DNA of 64,000 nucleotides. Origin: Streptomyces sp. NBC_00461 (lineage in GTDB: Bacteria; Actinomycetota; Actinomycetes; Streptomycetales; Streptomycetaceae). The position numbers and the translations under genes are program-made. Of the stretch, positions 7,200-14,849 are shown piece after piece. The first letter of the stretch is position 1. Each line of letters opens with the position of its first letter. The stretch lies in assembly GCF_036013935.1 (NCBI RefSeq), contig NZ_CP107902.1, positions 8,775,001-8,839,000 of the forward strand, written 5' to 3'. Below the pieces are notes generated by a model. That model saw only the letters and a list, made by a program, of their open reading frames with translations, was not told the origin of the DNA and ran no database searches.

Positions 7200-8453
7200 G
7201 TGAGACGTCGTCGCCTCCTCGCCCTCACCTCCGTCGGCCTCGTCAGCGCATGCGGACTCGAACCCGGCGGATCCGGCCGGCGCACCGTCACCGCCTGGCT
7301 GATGAAGGACAGTGCCTCGCAGAGCTTCCTGAGCCGTTTCACCGAGGCGTTCGAACGCGACCACCCGAACCTCCGGCTGGACATCCGCATCCAGCAGTGG
7401 ACGGGCATCGGCCAGAAGGTGCAGCACGCGCTGGACGCCGACTCCGGGAACGGTCCCGACGTCATCGAGGTGGGCAACACCCAGGTGCCGCAGTACGTCG
7501 AAGGCGGCCGACTGCTCGACCTGACACTGGAGTCGTCACTGCGCTGGGGGAGCGAGCGCTGGCTGCCCGGTCTCGCCGAGCCGGGACAGTTCCTGTCCCA
7601 CCAGTACGGCATTCCCTGGTACGCGGCCAACCGGGTCGTCATCTACCGCAAGGACCTGTTCGCGCAGGCCGGCATCAGGAAACTGCCCCGCACGCGTGCG
7701 GAGTGGCTCACCGTGACCGAGACCCTCAACTCCGGTGGCAACCAAGGCATTTACCTCGCCGGGCAGGACTGGTACACGCTCGCGGGCTTCATCTGGGACG
7801 AGGGTGGCGACCTGGCGGACGACGGTGACGGCGAGGGCTGGCGCGGCACACTGGACACCCAGGCCGCCCAGCGCGGCATGGACTTCTACCGCCGCCTGCA
7901 CGCTCTCGGCGACGGACCATCCCGCGCGGACGAGGAACACCCGCCCCAGGCAGGCGTCTTCGCCGCGGGAAAGGTGGCGCAGATCGTCGCGGTCCCGGGG
8001 CTCGCCCGCACCGTCGTCCAGCAGAACCCCGATCTGAAGGACACGTTGGGCTTCTTCCCCGTGCCCGGCCGGACCGCCGCCCACCCCGGAGCGGTGTTCA
8101 CCGGCGGCTCCGACCTCGTCGTACCGAACAACACCCGCGAACGGGACGGCGCCGTCGCCCTCGTCGGCGCACTCACCGGCGCCAAGTGGGACACGGAACT
8201 GGCCCGCACCATGAACTACGTCCCCAACAAGAGGTCCCTCGCCAGAGCGGTGGACGGCGAGGAGGGCGTCGCGGCCATGGCGGCCGGGGCCGCGCAGGGC
8301 CGGGCAACGCCCAGTACACCTCAGTGGGGTGCCGTCGAGGCGGACAACCCGATCAAGGACTACATGACACGGGTGCTCACCGGGGCCGACCCGGCGACGG
8401 AGGCCCGTAGGGCGTCCCGGCGCATCACCGAGGTTCTGAACAGGCTGAACTGA
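7200..8453 (+). CDS. Sugar ABC transporter substrate-binding lipoprotein (orphan)
   Basis: 417 residues. A short lipoprotein signal (RRRRLLALTSVGLVSAC) ends in the lipobox VSAC with Cys19. Family 1 extracellular solute-binding features follow: TVTAWLMKDSASQSF, the DVIEVGNTQVPQY segment, IPWYAANRVVIYRKDLF, and the late PNNTRERDGAVALVGAL helix. It would bind an oligosaccharide outside the membrane for a CUT1-type importer. No permease or ATPase gene is adjacent, so it must work with a transporter encoded elsewhere, possibly through the shared MsiK ATPase. The GTG at 7200 is preceded by AGGA and by the lipoprotein context; an upstream in-frame ATG would bury the signal peptide. The DasR-like site upstream hints at an aminosugar or chitin-derived ligand (inference). 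Confidence 0.88.
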   Translation: MRRRRLLALTSVGLVSACGLEPGGSGRRTVTAWLMKDSASQSFLSRFTEAFERDHPNLRLDIRIQQWTGIGQKVQHALDADSGNGPDVIEVGNTQVPQYVEGGRLLDLTLESSLRWGSERWLPGLAEPGQFLSHQYGIPWYAANRVVIYRKDLFAQAGIRKLPRTRAEWLTVTETLNSGGNQGIYLAGQDWYTLAGFIWDEGGDLADDGDGEGWRGTLDTQAAQRGMDFYRRLHALGDGPSRADEEHPPQAGVFAAGKVAQIVAVPGLARTVVQQNPDLKDTLGFFPVPGRTAAHPGAVFTGGSDLVVPNNTRERDGAVALVGALTGAKWDTELARTMNYVPNKRSLARAVDGEEGVAAMAAGAAQGRATPSTPQWGAVEADNPIKDYMTRVLTGADPATEARRASRRITEVLNRLN

Positions 8454-8454
8454 A

Positions 8455-8492
8455 CGCCTGGCGCGGCGGCCGGGAGGGTGCCGCGCCAGGCG
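8455..8492. terminator. Strong hairpin, 13-bp stem, convergent genes
   Basis: CGCCTGGCGCGGC at 8455-8467 pairs perfectly with GCCGCGCCAGGCG at 8480-8492 over a 12-nt loop. It starts one base after the stop of the binding-protein gene and faces the end of the deacetylase gene, so it can serve as a shared terminator. Confidence 0.7.
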
Positions 8493-8502
8493 CTGCTGCG
8501 GC

Positions 8503-8522
8503 CGGTCGGACGTGTCCGACCG
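8503..8522. terminator. Second convergent hairpin
   Basis: CGGTCGGAC and GTCCGACCG, a 9-bp stem with a 2-nt loop, next to the previous hairpin and 34 bp from the end of the deacetylase gene. Probably the terminator of the minus-strand xylanase/esterase operon. Confidence 0.5.
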
Positions 8523-8556
8523 CCTGCGCAGAGACGTTCCGTTCAGGACCCGCGGT

Positions 8557-9252
8557 TCACGCCCCCGTCGGGGCCACGGCACGGCCCGTCTGCGGGGAGA
8601 TCGGGCCGGCGCACAGATTGCGGGCGGTCAGCCCCTGCGCGATACGGGGGATCGCGGCGACCGTGTTGGCGGGCCAGTCGTGCATGAGGATGACCTGGCC
8701 GTTGGTGAGCCGGCCGGCCGCCGCCACGATCGCGTCGGTGGAGGCGCCGTTCCAGTCCTGCGAGTCCACGTTCCAGATGATCTCGGTGAGCCCGTACCTG
8801 GCCTCGACCGCTTTCACCGTCGCGTTGGTCTCGCCGTACGGCGGGCGGAACAGTTTCGGCGTACCGCCCCCGGCGCTCGCGATGGCCTGCTGGGTCCGGG
8901 AGATCTCCGAGTCGATCTGAGCCTGGCCGAGCTGGGTGAGATGCGGGTGGGTGTAGCTGTGGTTTCCGACCCACATGCCAGCGGCGACCTGGGCCTTCAC
9001 CTGGGCCGGGTAAGCGGTGGCGTACCGGCCCTCGTTGAACATGGTGGCCCGCAGCCCGTTCTGCTTCAGCGCGTTGAGCAGTGCGGGCGTGTTGCCGGAG
9101 GGACCGTCGTCGAAGGTGAGACCGACGTAGCCGCTGCAGGTGGCGGCCTGCGCCGGAGCGGCGTGCCCGACGAAGCTCCCCGCTGCGGCCAGCGCGACGA
9201 CGGTCAGTGCCGTCGACAGACGACGTAACGGGACACTCGACGCGGCACTCAT
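8557..9252 (-). CDS. Secreted CE4 polysaccharide deacetylase (acetyl xylan esterase-like)
   Basis: 231 residues: a Sec signal peptide ending near AAPAQA-A, then a NodB-homology domain. Metal and catalytic motifs are visible: LTFDDGPS (motif 1, catalytic Asp and metal Asp), NHSYTHPHL (motif 2, H-x3-H), RPPYGE (motif 3), and LMHDW (motif 5 His). CE4 enzymes remove acetyl groups from xylan or chito-oligosaccharides. Its ATG (9252) overlaps the TGA of the xylanase gene as ATGA, so the two are co-translated. The same xylanase/CE4 pairing is known for S. lividans xlnB-axeA, which favours acetyl xylan esterase over chitin deacetylase (inference). Confidence 0.88.
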   Translation of the reverse strand: MSAASSVPLRRLSTALTVVALAAAGSFVGHAAPAQAATCSGYVGLTFDDGPSGNTPALLNALKQNGLRATMFNEGRYATAYPAQVKAQVAAGMWVGNHSYTHPHLTQLGQAQIDSEISRTQQAIASAGGGTPKLFRPPYGETNATVKAVEARYGLTEIIWNVDSQDWNGASTDAIVAAAGRLTNGQVILMHDWPANTVAAIPRIAQGLTARNLCAGPISPQTGRAVAPTGA

Positions 9253-9923
9253 CCGGCCACCGTGATGGTGGAGCTTCCGCTGCTCTGGTATCCCTCGGTC
9301 GCCATGATCATGTAGTACTTGAAGCTGCCGAGGTTCATGCCGGCGCGGGCCCATGCGTCGAAGTGGTTGCCGGTGGTGATGGTGCCGCCCGTCCGCTTCG
9401 ATTGCCGCACGCTCCAGTACTGGTTGAAGGTCCTGGTGCCTTCGACGGACGGGGCGTTGTACCGCGTCGTCTGGTAGATGTCGTACGTCCCGCCGTCGCT
9501 GCTGACGGCGCCCTTGTACGTTCCCGTGGGCCGGTAGGTGCCCCAATTGTCGACGATGTAGTACTCGACGAGCGGGTTCGACGTCCATCCGTACAGCGCC
9601 AGGTAGGCGTTCCCGGACGGGTTGAAGCTGCCCGAGTAGGACACGTTCCGGCGGGCGCCGTTGCTCCAGCCCTTGCCGGCGACGAAGTTCCCGGTGTTCC
9701 TCCAGTTGGTTCCGTAGTTGCCGCCGGAGTCCAGGGTCATGGAGACCGTCCCCTGCGCGTCCGTCCAGAACGAGTAGTAGAAGCCGTTGTTGGTGCCGGT
9801 CTGGTTCGTGGTGATGACCGTGGCGGCGCGAGCGGTGCCGGGGAGCGCCAGCGCCGACGCCGTCCCCAGCAGCAGGCCGCAGGCGGCCCGGCGGCTCATC
9901 GGGTGTGCGGGTGTGAGGTCCAT
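9249..9923 (-). CDS. xlnC: Secreted endo-1,4-beta-xylanase, GH11
   Basis: 224 residues: a signal with a twin arginine ([11 protein letters not shown]) and A-x-A cleavage near GTARA-A, then a single GH11 jelly roll without a carbohydrate-binding module. Catalytic residues are the nucleophile Glu in [12 protein letters not shown] and the acid/base Glu in [12 protein letters not shown]. Single-domain, Tat-like export and the mature start [10 protein letters not shown] closely resemble XlnC of S. lividans. The ATG at 9923 has GGAGGAAA upstream and gives the normal signal length; a longer in-frame opening to 10010 is rejected because it would place 29 residues before it. The gene leads a two-gene operon with the CE4 esterase. 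Confidence 0.92.
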   Translation of the reverse strand: MDLTPAHPMSRRAACGLLLGTASALALPGTARAATVITTNQTGTNNGFYYSFWTDAQGTVSMTLDSGGNYGTNWRNTGNFVAGKGWSNGARRNVSYSGSFNPSGNAYLALYGWTSNPLVEYYIVDNWGTYRPTGTYKGAVSSDGGTYDIYQTTRYNAPSVEGTRTFNQYWSVRQSKRTGGTITTGNHFDAWARAGMNLGSFKYYMIMATEGYQSSGSSTITVAG

Positions 9924-10246
9924 GAGCGGGGTTTCCTCCTCGTGGTGCGAGGGCGGGTATTGGTCCGACAGTGTTGGCCTGTCCCCGTCAAGCGTCAATA
10001 GTTTCGGCATTGATCGCGAAACATTCGACTCCTTTTGGACGCCTGATGGGCACTCATTGTGCCGCTCTACCAGGAGAGTTGTTGGTTCTCGTCGAGGGCG
10101 ATGACTTATGACATTCGATTGAGATCATGAGCCGGTGAGAAAATCTCCGAATGTTTCGATGCCATTCCGGACGACGGGTTTTGGCCTCGCGCGGCCGGGG
10201 GCAGCCGATACGCTGGACAAAGGCCGTGAACCGGGGGCGGGGGGCC
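9924..10246. other. 323-bp divergent region between xylanase and kinase genes
   Basis: Contains the xylanase leader, the CGAAA-type inverted repeat at 10001-10022, and an AT-richer stretch (10010-10165) that probably holds the promoters of both genes. No small gene is seen in it. Confidence 0.5.
10001..10022 (-). promoter_or_regulatory. CGAAA-type inverted repeat upstream of xylanase
   Basis: GTTTCG at 10001-10006 and CGAAAC at 10017-10022, about 80-100 bp upstream of the xylanase start. Pentameric CGAAA elements are a known feature of Streptomyces xylanase promoters and bind a regulator there (established for xlnC-type genes). Two copies in inverted order are visible here. Confidence 0.5.
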
Positions 10247-11893
10247 ATGGATCCACGGATGCAGTTGCCGGTGGGCGGGTACGTCTGTGAGCGCGAGCTC
10301 GGCCGGGGCGGGCAGGGTGTGGTGTGGCTCGCCCGGGACCGGACGGGGCGGCAGGTCGTGGTGAAGTTCCTGCTGCCGGGCAAGGAGTACGACGAGGTCG
10401 CGCTGGCCCGCGTACGCCGGGAGTTCGGTGCGGCGAGCCGGGTCGGTGAGCTGGCCACGGCGCGGGTCCTGGACGCCGACCTGTCCGGACGGCACCCGTA
10501 CATCGTCAGCGAGTTCGTCCCCGGCCCCACGATCCACCAGCATGTGGCCGCAGGTGGGCCGTTGCCCTCGGGGCGGCTGCAGTCCCTGGCGCTGGCCGTC
10601 GCGCACGCGTTGGCGCAGGTGCACCGGGTGAGGGTCGTGCACCGGGACATCAAACCGTCCAACATCCTGCTCTCCGCGGACGGACCGCGGATCATCGACT
10701 TCGGTATCGCCCGCGACGACCGGCTGCTCGAGTCGGCGCTCACCACACCGGGCAGCGTGCTCGGCTCGCCCGCGTACATGTCGCCCGAGCAGGTCAAGTC
10801 GCTTCGGGTCACCGCCGCCTCCGACGTGTTCTCCCTCGGCGGCACGCTGTACTTCGCCGCCACGGGGCGGCATCCCTTCGAGGGGGAGAGCGACTACGAA
10901 GTGCTCGTCGCGGTGTGCGAGCGCGACGCGGATCTCACGGGGGTGCCGGAGCCGGTCCGTTCGGTCATCGCCGACTGCCTGCGCAAGGACCCGGCGGAGC
11001 GTCCCACCGCGGCCCAGCTCGTCGCCCGGCTCGCGGGGGCGGCCAAGGAGGCGCCGGAGGACGGGCAGACGCAGTCGGGGGTGGCGTCAGGCCCGCCGCA
11101 ACTGCCGGCGTCCGGGCACGGGAGCGGCGCCGCCGGCCCCCGCCCCCGTACGAGCGCCAAGCAGCTGCGGCTGTGGGGGTTCGCGGCAGGCAGCGCCGCG
11201 GTGGCCGTGCTGCTGGCCGTCGTGCTCAGCACCACCTCGGGGGGATCGCCGACGAAGGGTGGCGGCCCGCGGGTTCATGGCTCGGCCTCCCCGCCCGTCT
11301 CGTACACCGATGACCTGACCGACTCGGGCGACTGGTCGCACAAGGACCCGTCCCTCGGGAGGATCACGCACGACGGCGGGACCATGCTGGTGGATCCCAG
11401 GCCCGAACTGGAGGTGTGGCCGCAGGCACCCTTCGAGCCGTCCTCCTTCCAGGTGCGGCTGAGCACCCAGGCGGAGTGGTACGGGGGCGAGGGCGGGGTC
11501 GGCCTGTGGTGCAACGGCTCGGGGGACTACGAGAAGGGTTCCCGCTGGGCGACCTACCTGACTACCGATCAGGAGGCCCTGATCGTGCGCGAGTTCCGCT
11601 TCAAGGGGGCTTTCCAGCATGACCGGGTCGTCGAGGTCGACCTCGCGGACAAGGGTCTGAGAGTGGAGAGTCGGCAGCTGGTCGACATGTCGATGACCTG
11701 TTCCTCGGCCGGCCAGGGCCGGGTCAAGGTGGAGCTCGCCGTCGACGGCACCCGGGTCGCCTCGTACACCGGAGCCGCCTTCGACGAGCGGGGCTGCGGT
11801 GTGGCCGCCTTCCACTACAGCGCGACCGACCCGAAAGGCACGGCCTTCCACGCGGGCTTCGAGCGCTTCACCGCGTCCGAGCCGTCGGCGTGA
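10247..11893 (+). CDS. Membrane Ser/Thr protein kinase with extracellular domain
   Basis: 548 residues. The kinase domain covers about 8-265: glycine loop LGRGGQGVVW (18-27), catalytic Lys40, HRDIKPSN (132-139), DFG (151-153), and activation segment SPAYMSPEQ. A linker of about 40 residues and a single membrane helix (about 309-328) follow, then a 210-residue extracellular domain rich in beta strands (DSGDWSHKDPSLGR, VGLWCNGSGDYEKGSRWATY), which looks like a concanavalin-A/LamG-type fold (inference). There are no PASTA repeats. It probably senses an external ligand and phosphorylates cytoplasmic targets. The ATG at 10247 follows a G-rich stretch; an in-frame GTG at 10226 is an alternative start. 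Confidence 0.87.
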   Translation: MDPRMQLPVGGYVCERELGRGGQGVVWLARDRTGRQVVVKFLLPGKEYDEVALARVRREFGAASRVGELATARVLDADLSGRHPYIVSEFVPGPTIHQHVAAGGPLPSGRLQSLALAVAHALAQVHRVRVVHRDIKPSNILLSADGPRIIDFGIARDDRLLESALTTPGSVLGSPAYMSPEQVKSLRVTAASDVFSLGGTLYFAATGRHPFEGESDYEVLVAVCERDADLTGVPEPVRSVIADCLRKDPAERPTAAQLVARLAGAAKEAPEDGQTQSGVASGPPQLPASGHGSGAAGPRPRTSAKQLRLWGFAAGSAAVAVLLAVVLSTTSGGSPTKGGGPRVHGSASPPVSYTDDLTDSGDWSHKDPSLGRITHDGGTMLVDPRPELEVWPQAPFEPSSFQVRLSTQAEWYGGEGGVGLWCNGSGDYEKGSRWATYLTTDQEALIVREFRFKGAFQHDRVVEVDLADKGLRVESRQLVDMSMTCSSAGQGRVKVELAVDGTRVASYTGAAFDERGCGVAAFHYSATDPKGTAFHAGFERFTASEPSA

Positions 11894-12042
11894 TGACAGC
11901 ACACTGACTGCGCACTGACTACGCGCCGATTACTCACTGACTACGCACCGGCAGCGCGAGCAGCTCGCCCGGCTCCTCCGGCGGCGACGAAACGGAACCT
12001 GGCCCTCGGGGTATTGCGCGATCGGGGACGTGCAGCCATTAT

Positions 12043-12053
12043 CAGGAATCCTG
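12043..12053 (+). promoter_or_regulatory. Small palindrome in AT-rich patch before hydrolase gene
   Basis: CAGGA-A-TCCTG at 12043-12053 lies in an unusually AT-rich segment (12038-12075) just before the alpha/beta hydrolase gene. It may be an operator over the promoter. The region 11894-12086 otherwise shows three imperfect ACTGACT direct repeats near 11905-11945 and no gene. Confidence 0.3.
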
Positions 12054-12086
12054 TTACTTTAACCTTTAAGCGATAGGCGCCCTGCC

Positions 12087-12980
12087 ATGCCACTCAGCCC
12101 CCGGACCAAGGCCAGAGGGGTCCAACTCCTCCTCGGCCGCATGATGAGCCGCGTGCACAAGGATCTCCGCTTCACCGACATCTCGAAGCGAACCGAGACG
12201 CTGCGGGTGGAGACCGGAGCCGGGCCGGTTGCCTGTACGGTCTACCGCCCGCCGGTCACCGCAGCGACCCCCGCCCCCGTCTACATCAACTTCCACGGCG
12301 GCGGTTTCGTGGTGGCCCGCCCCGAGCAGGACGACCACATCTGCCGCTACATAGCCGCCACGGCCGGCTGCGTCGTCATCAACGTGGACTACGCCGTCGC
12401 CCCGCAGCAACCGTTCCCCGCGCCCGTCACCCAGGCGTACGACGTGACCGCGTGGGTCGCCGCGAACGGCGCAGCAGGCGACTGGGACGGTTCGCGCCTC
12501 GCCGTGGGCGGACACAGCGCCGGGGCCACCCTGACCGCCGCGGTCTGCCGGATGGCCCGAGAACGCGGCACGTTCACGCCCCGGCTGCAGATCATCGACT
12601 CGGCGCCGCTCGACCAGGTCGCCGATCCCGCGACCAAGCAGTCCCTCATCGCCAAGCCGCTGCTCACGCCTCAGCTCATGCGGATCTTCACCGCCGCCTA
12701 CGTGCCGGACCCTGCCGACCGCGCCGATCCCCTCGTCTCGCCCGGGCTGGCCGACGACCTCGCCGGACTCCCTCCGGCCCTGGTCATCACCGCGGAGAAC
12801 GACCGCCTGCGCGACGAGGGCGACGCCTACGCCAAGGCCCTGGAGGCGGCCGGCGTTCCGGTCACCCACCGTGTCTTCGAGGGCGTCGACCACTACTTCA
12901 CCCACACCGGCCCGGTGCCGACCGGGAAGGAGGCCATCGACCTGATGGCCACCGCTCTGCGCACCGCGCTGAGCGACTGA
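12087..12980 (+). CDS. Alpha/beta hydrolase, HSL-type esterase
   Basis: 297 residues of the hormone-sensitive-lipase family (alpha/beta hydrolase fold 3). The oxyanion motif HGGG is at residues 70-73, the nucleophile elbow GHSAG at 142-146 gives Ser144, and the acid and His of the triad are likely in ITAENDRLRDEG and VDHYFTH near the C-terminus. Such enzymes hydrolyse short-chain esters in the cytoplasm. No signal peptide is seen. It is monocistronic, followed by a strong hairpin. Confidence 0.88.
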   Translation: MPLSPRTKARGVQLLLGRMMSRVHKDLRFTDISKRTETLRVETGAGPVACTVYRPPVTAATPAPVYINFHGGGFVVARPEQDDHICRYIAATAGCVVINVDYAVAPQQPFPAPVTQAYDVTAWVAANGAAGDWDGSRLAVGGHSAGATLTAAVCRMARERGTFTPRLQIIDSAPLDQVADPATKQSLIAKPLLTPQLMRIFTAAYVPDPADRADPLVSPGLADDLAGLPPALVITAENDRLRDEGDAYAKALEAAGVPVTHRVFEGVDHYFTHTGPVPTGKEAIDLMATALRTALSD

Positions 12981-12995
12981 CACCCGGAACGCCGA

Positions 12996-13039
12996 GGACA
13001 TCGGGTGCCGGCGTCATCGCCCGCCGGCACCCGATGTCC
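12996..13039. terminator. Perfect 18-bp hairpin between convergent genes
   Basis: The left arm 12996-13013 starts GGACATCGGG and the right arm 13022-13039 is its exact complement, with an 8-nt loop. It separates the hydrolase gene from the end of the egt operon, and being symmetric it can stop transcription from both sides. Confidence 0.75.
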
Positions 13040-13086
13040 CGCGACGCCACCTGCCTGTCAGGGCTGGGTCAGCGCTGCCCCGACGG

Positions 13087-14049
13087 TCACCGCGCCACGC
13101 TCAGCGACAACGCGAATCGGCTCTCCCCATCCGTCCACCAGTGGGCCAACTCCAGCCCGGCCGAGGACAGTTCACTGCGTACGCGCTCCTTGCGGAACTT
13201 CGCCGAGATCTCCGTGCGCAGGTCCTCGCCCTCGGTGAAGTCGACGGCGAGGTCGAGTGCGGGAACCTTCACGGTCTGCGCGGTGCGGGACCGCAGGCGC
13301 ATCTCGATCCACTCGTTGTCGGCGTCCCAGAGGGCGACGTGGTCGAAGGCGTCGGCATCGAAGTCGGCGCCCAACTCGCGGTTGACGACGGTCAGGACGT
13401 TCTTGTTGAAGGCCGCCGTCACTCCGGCCGCGTCGTCGTACGCCCGGACCAGAACCTTCTCGTCCTTGACCAGGTCCGTGCCGAGGAGCAGCGCGTCGCC
13501 AGGGGAGAGAAGGGAGCGGACCGAGGCGAAGAACGCGGCCCGTTCGGACGGGAGCAGGTTGCCGATCGTGCCGCCGAGGAAGGCGATCAGCCGGGGACCC
13601 GGCGTCTCCGGCAGCGTCACGCTCGCAGTGAAGTCGGCGATCAGTGCGTGGACCTGGAGGCCCGGGCGCTCGGCGATCAGGGCGTGCCCGGCCTGGGTGA
13701 GCGCGCTGTCGCTGACGTCGACCGGGACGTAGGTGTGCAGGTCGGTCAGCGCGTCGAGCAGGTACCTGGTCTTCTCGGAGGAGCCCGAGCCGAGCTCGAT
13801 CAGGGTGCGCGCGTGGGTCGCCTCGGCGATCTCGGCGGAACGGGCGATGAGGATCTCCCGCTCCGCGCGCGTCGGGTAGTACTCGTCGAGTTCGGTGATC
13901 TGCTCGAACAGGTCGCTGCCGTGGGCGTCGTAGAACCATTTCGGAGGCAGTGTCTTGGGCGTGCCGGCGAGGCCGTGCCGGACGTCGGCGCGCAGCGCGG
14001 CCTCCGTGGCGTCCTCGGGCAGGGTGCGGGTGAGAAGGAACGGGCTCAC
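13087..14049 (-). CDS. egtD: L-histidine N-alpha-methyltransferase (ergothioneine)
   Basis: 320 residues of the EgtD family. It trimethylates the alpha-amino group of histidine with SAM to make hercynine, the first step of ergothioneine synthesis. The N-terminal PPKWFYDAHGSDLFEQIT and YYPTRAEREIL blocks and the SAM loop LIELGSGSSEKT are diagnostic. The tail DWWxD-type region is seen as ELAHWWTDGESRFALSLS. The start is GTG 14049, overlapping the egtC stop as GTGA, so translation is coupled. Last gene of the operon. Confidence 0.95.
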   Translation of the reverse strand: MSPFLLTRTLPEDATEAALRADVRHGLAGTPKTLPPKWFYDAHGSDLFEQITELDEYYPTRAEREILIARSAEIAEATHARTLIELGSGSSEKTRYLLDALTDLHTYVPVDVSDSALTQAGHALIAERPGLQVHALIADFTASVTLPETPGPRLIAFLGGTIGNLLPSERAAFFASVRSLLSPGDALLLGTDLVKDEKVLVRAYDDAAGVTAAFNKNVLTVVNRELGADFDADAFDHVALWDADNEWIEMRLRSRTAQTVKVPALDLAVDFTEGEDLRTEISAKFRKERVRSELSSAGLELAHWWTDGESRFALSLSVAR

Positions 14050-14849
14050 GTACGGGGCTCCTTCGGCAGTGCGGGTGCCAAGGCGTCGCTCGGCTCTTTG
14101 AGAGGCTCCTTGAGAGGGGTGAGCAGCACGTCCGTGCGGCTCGCCGCGAGCAGTGTGCGGTCGGGGACCTCCTGCCAGTGCGGGTCGTCGTCGTAGGGCT
14201 CGGAGGCGACGACGGTGCTGCGGCCGGGCCGGGACAGGTACCAGAGGGTGTCGCCCCAGGTGGTCGCGGTGATCGTCTCGCCGTTGGTGAGCAGCAGGTT
14301 GAGCCGGGAGCCGGGGGCCGCCTCGGCGACCTCCAGGACCGTGTCGGCCAGCGCCTGCCCCTCGTCGTCGCCGCGGCGCAGCCGCGCCAGGACCAGTGCC
14401 CACACGAGCGCCGAGTCGTTGCGGGCCTCCAGCGACAGCATGTCGACGGCGGGCAGAGTCGCCACGAGGGGGGCGAGCGAACCCGGCCATCCCTTCACGG
14501 CGCCGTTGTGGCTGAACAGCCAGGGCCCCGCGGCGTACGGTGCCGCCGCGGCCTCCGCGTCGGCGCCCGACAGGGTCGCGTCGCGTACGGCGGCGAGCAC
14601 GGCGCCCGAGCGCACGACGCGCGCCAGGTCGGCGAAGGACAGGTCCGCCCAGATGGGCCCGGCGCGGCGGTACCGCGCCGGCACCGGGTCACCCTCGGCG
14701 TACCAACCCACCCCGAAACCATCGGCGTTGACCGTCCCGTACCGCTGCCGCCGCGGTGCCCACGACTGCCGGTACAGGGCGTGCGCGGGCTCCACGAGGA
14801 GGCTGCCGAGCGGCTCCTCGGGCCCCAGGTACGCCAGATGACGGCACAT
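14046..14849 (-). CDS. egtC: Ergothioneine gamma-glutamyl hydrolase
   Basis: 267 residues, class-II glutamine amidotransferase fold. The catalytic Cys2 follows Met in MCRHLAYLGPE, and further family marks are NADGFGVGWY and FSHNGAVKGW. EgtC removes the gamma-glutamyl group from the hercynyl-cysteine sulfoxide intermediate. The ATG at 14849 overlaps the egtB stop as TGATG. The C-terminal tail contains a short repeat (LKEPLKEP). Confidence 0.95.
   Translation of the reverse strand: MCRHLAYLGPEEPLGSLLVEPAHALYRQSWAPRRQRYGTVNADGFGVGWYAEGDPVPARYRRAGPIWADLSFADLARVVRSGAVLAAVRDATLSGADAEAAAAPYAAGPWLFSHNGAVKGWPGSLAPLVATLPAVDMLSLEARNDSALVWALVLARLRRGDDEGQALADTVLEVAEAAPGSRLNLLLTNGETITATTWGDTLWYLSRPGRSTVVASEPYDDDPHWQEVPDRTLLAASRTDVLLTPLKEPLKEPSDALAPALPKEPRT

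Noticed and set aside
9249..10010. Longer xylanase start at 10010
   Set aside because: Would put 29 non-signal residues before the signal peptide and run through the CGAAA regulatory element; the ATG at 9923 has a proper ribosome site.
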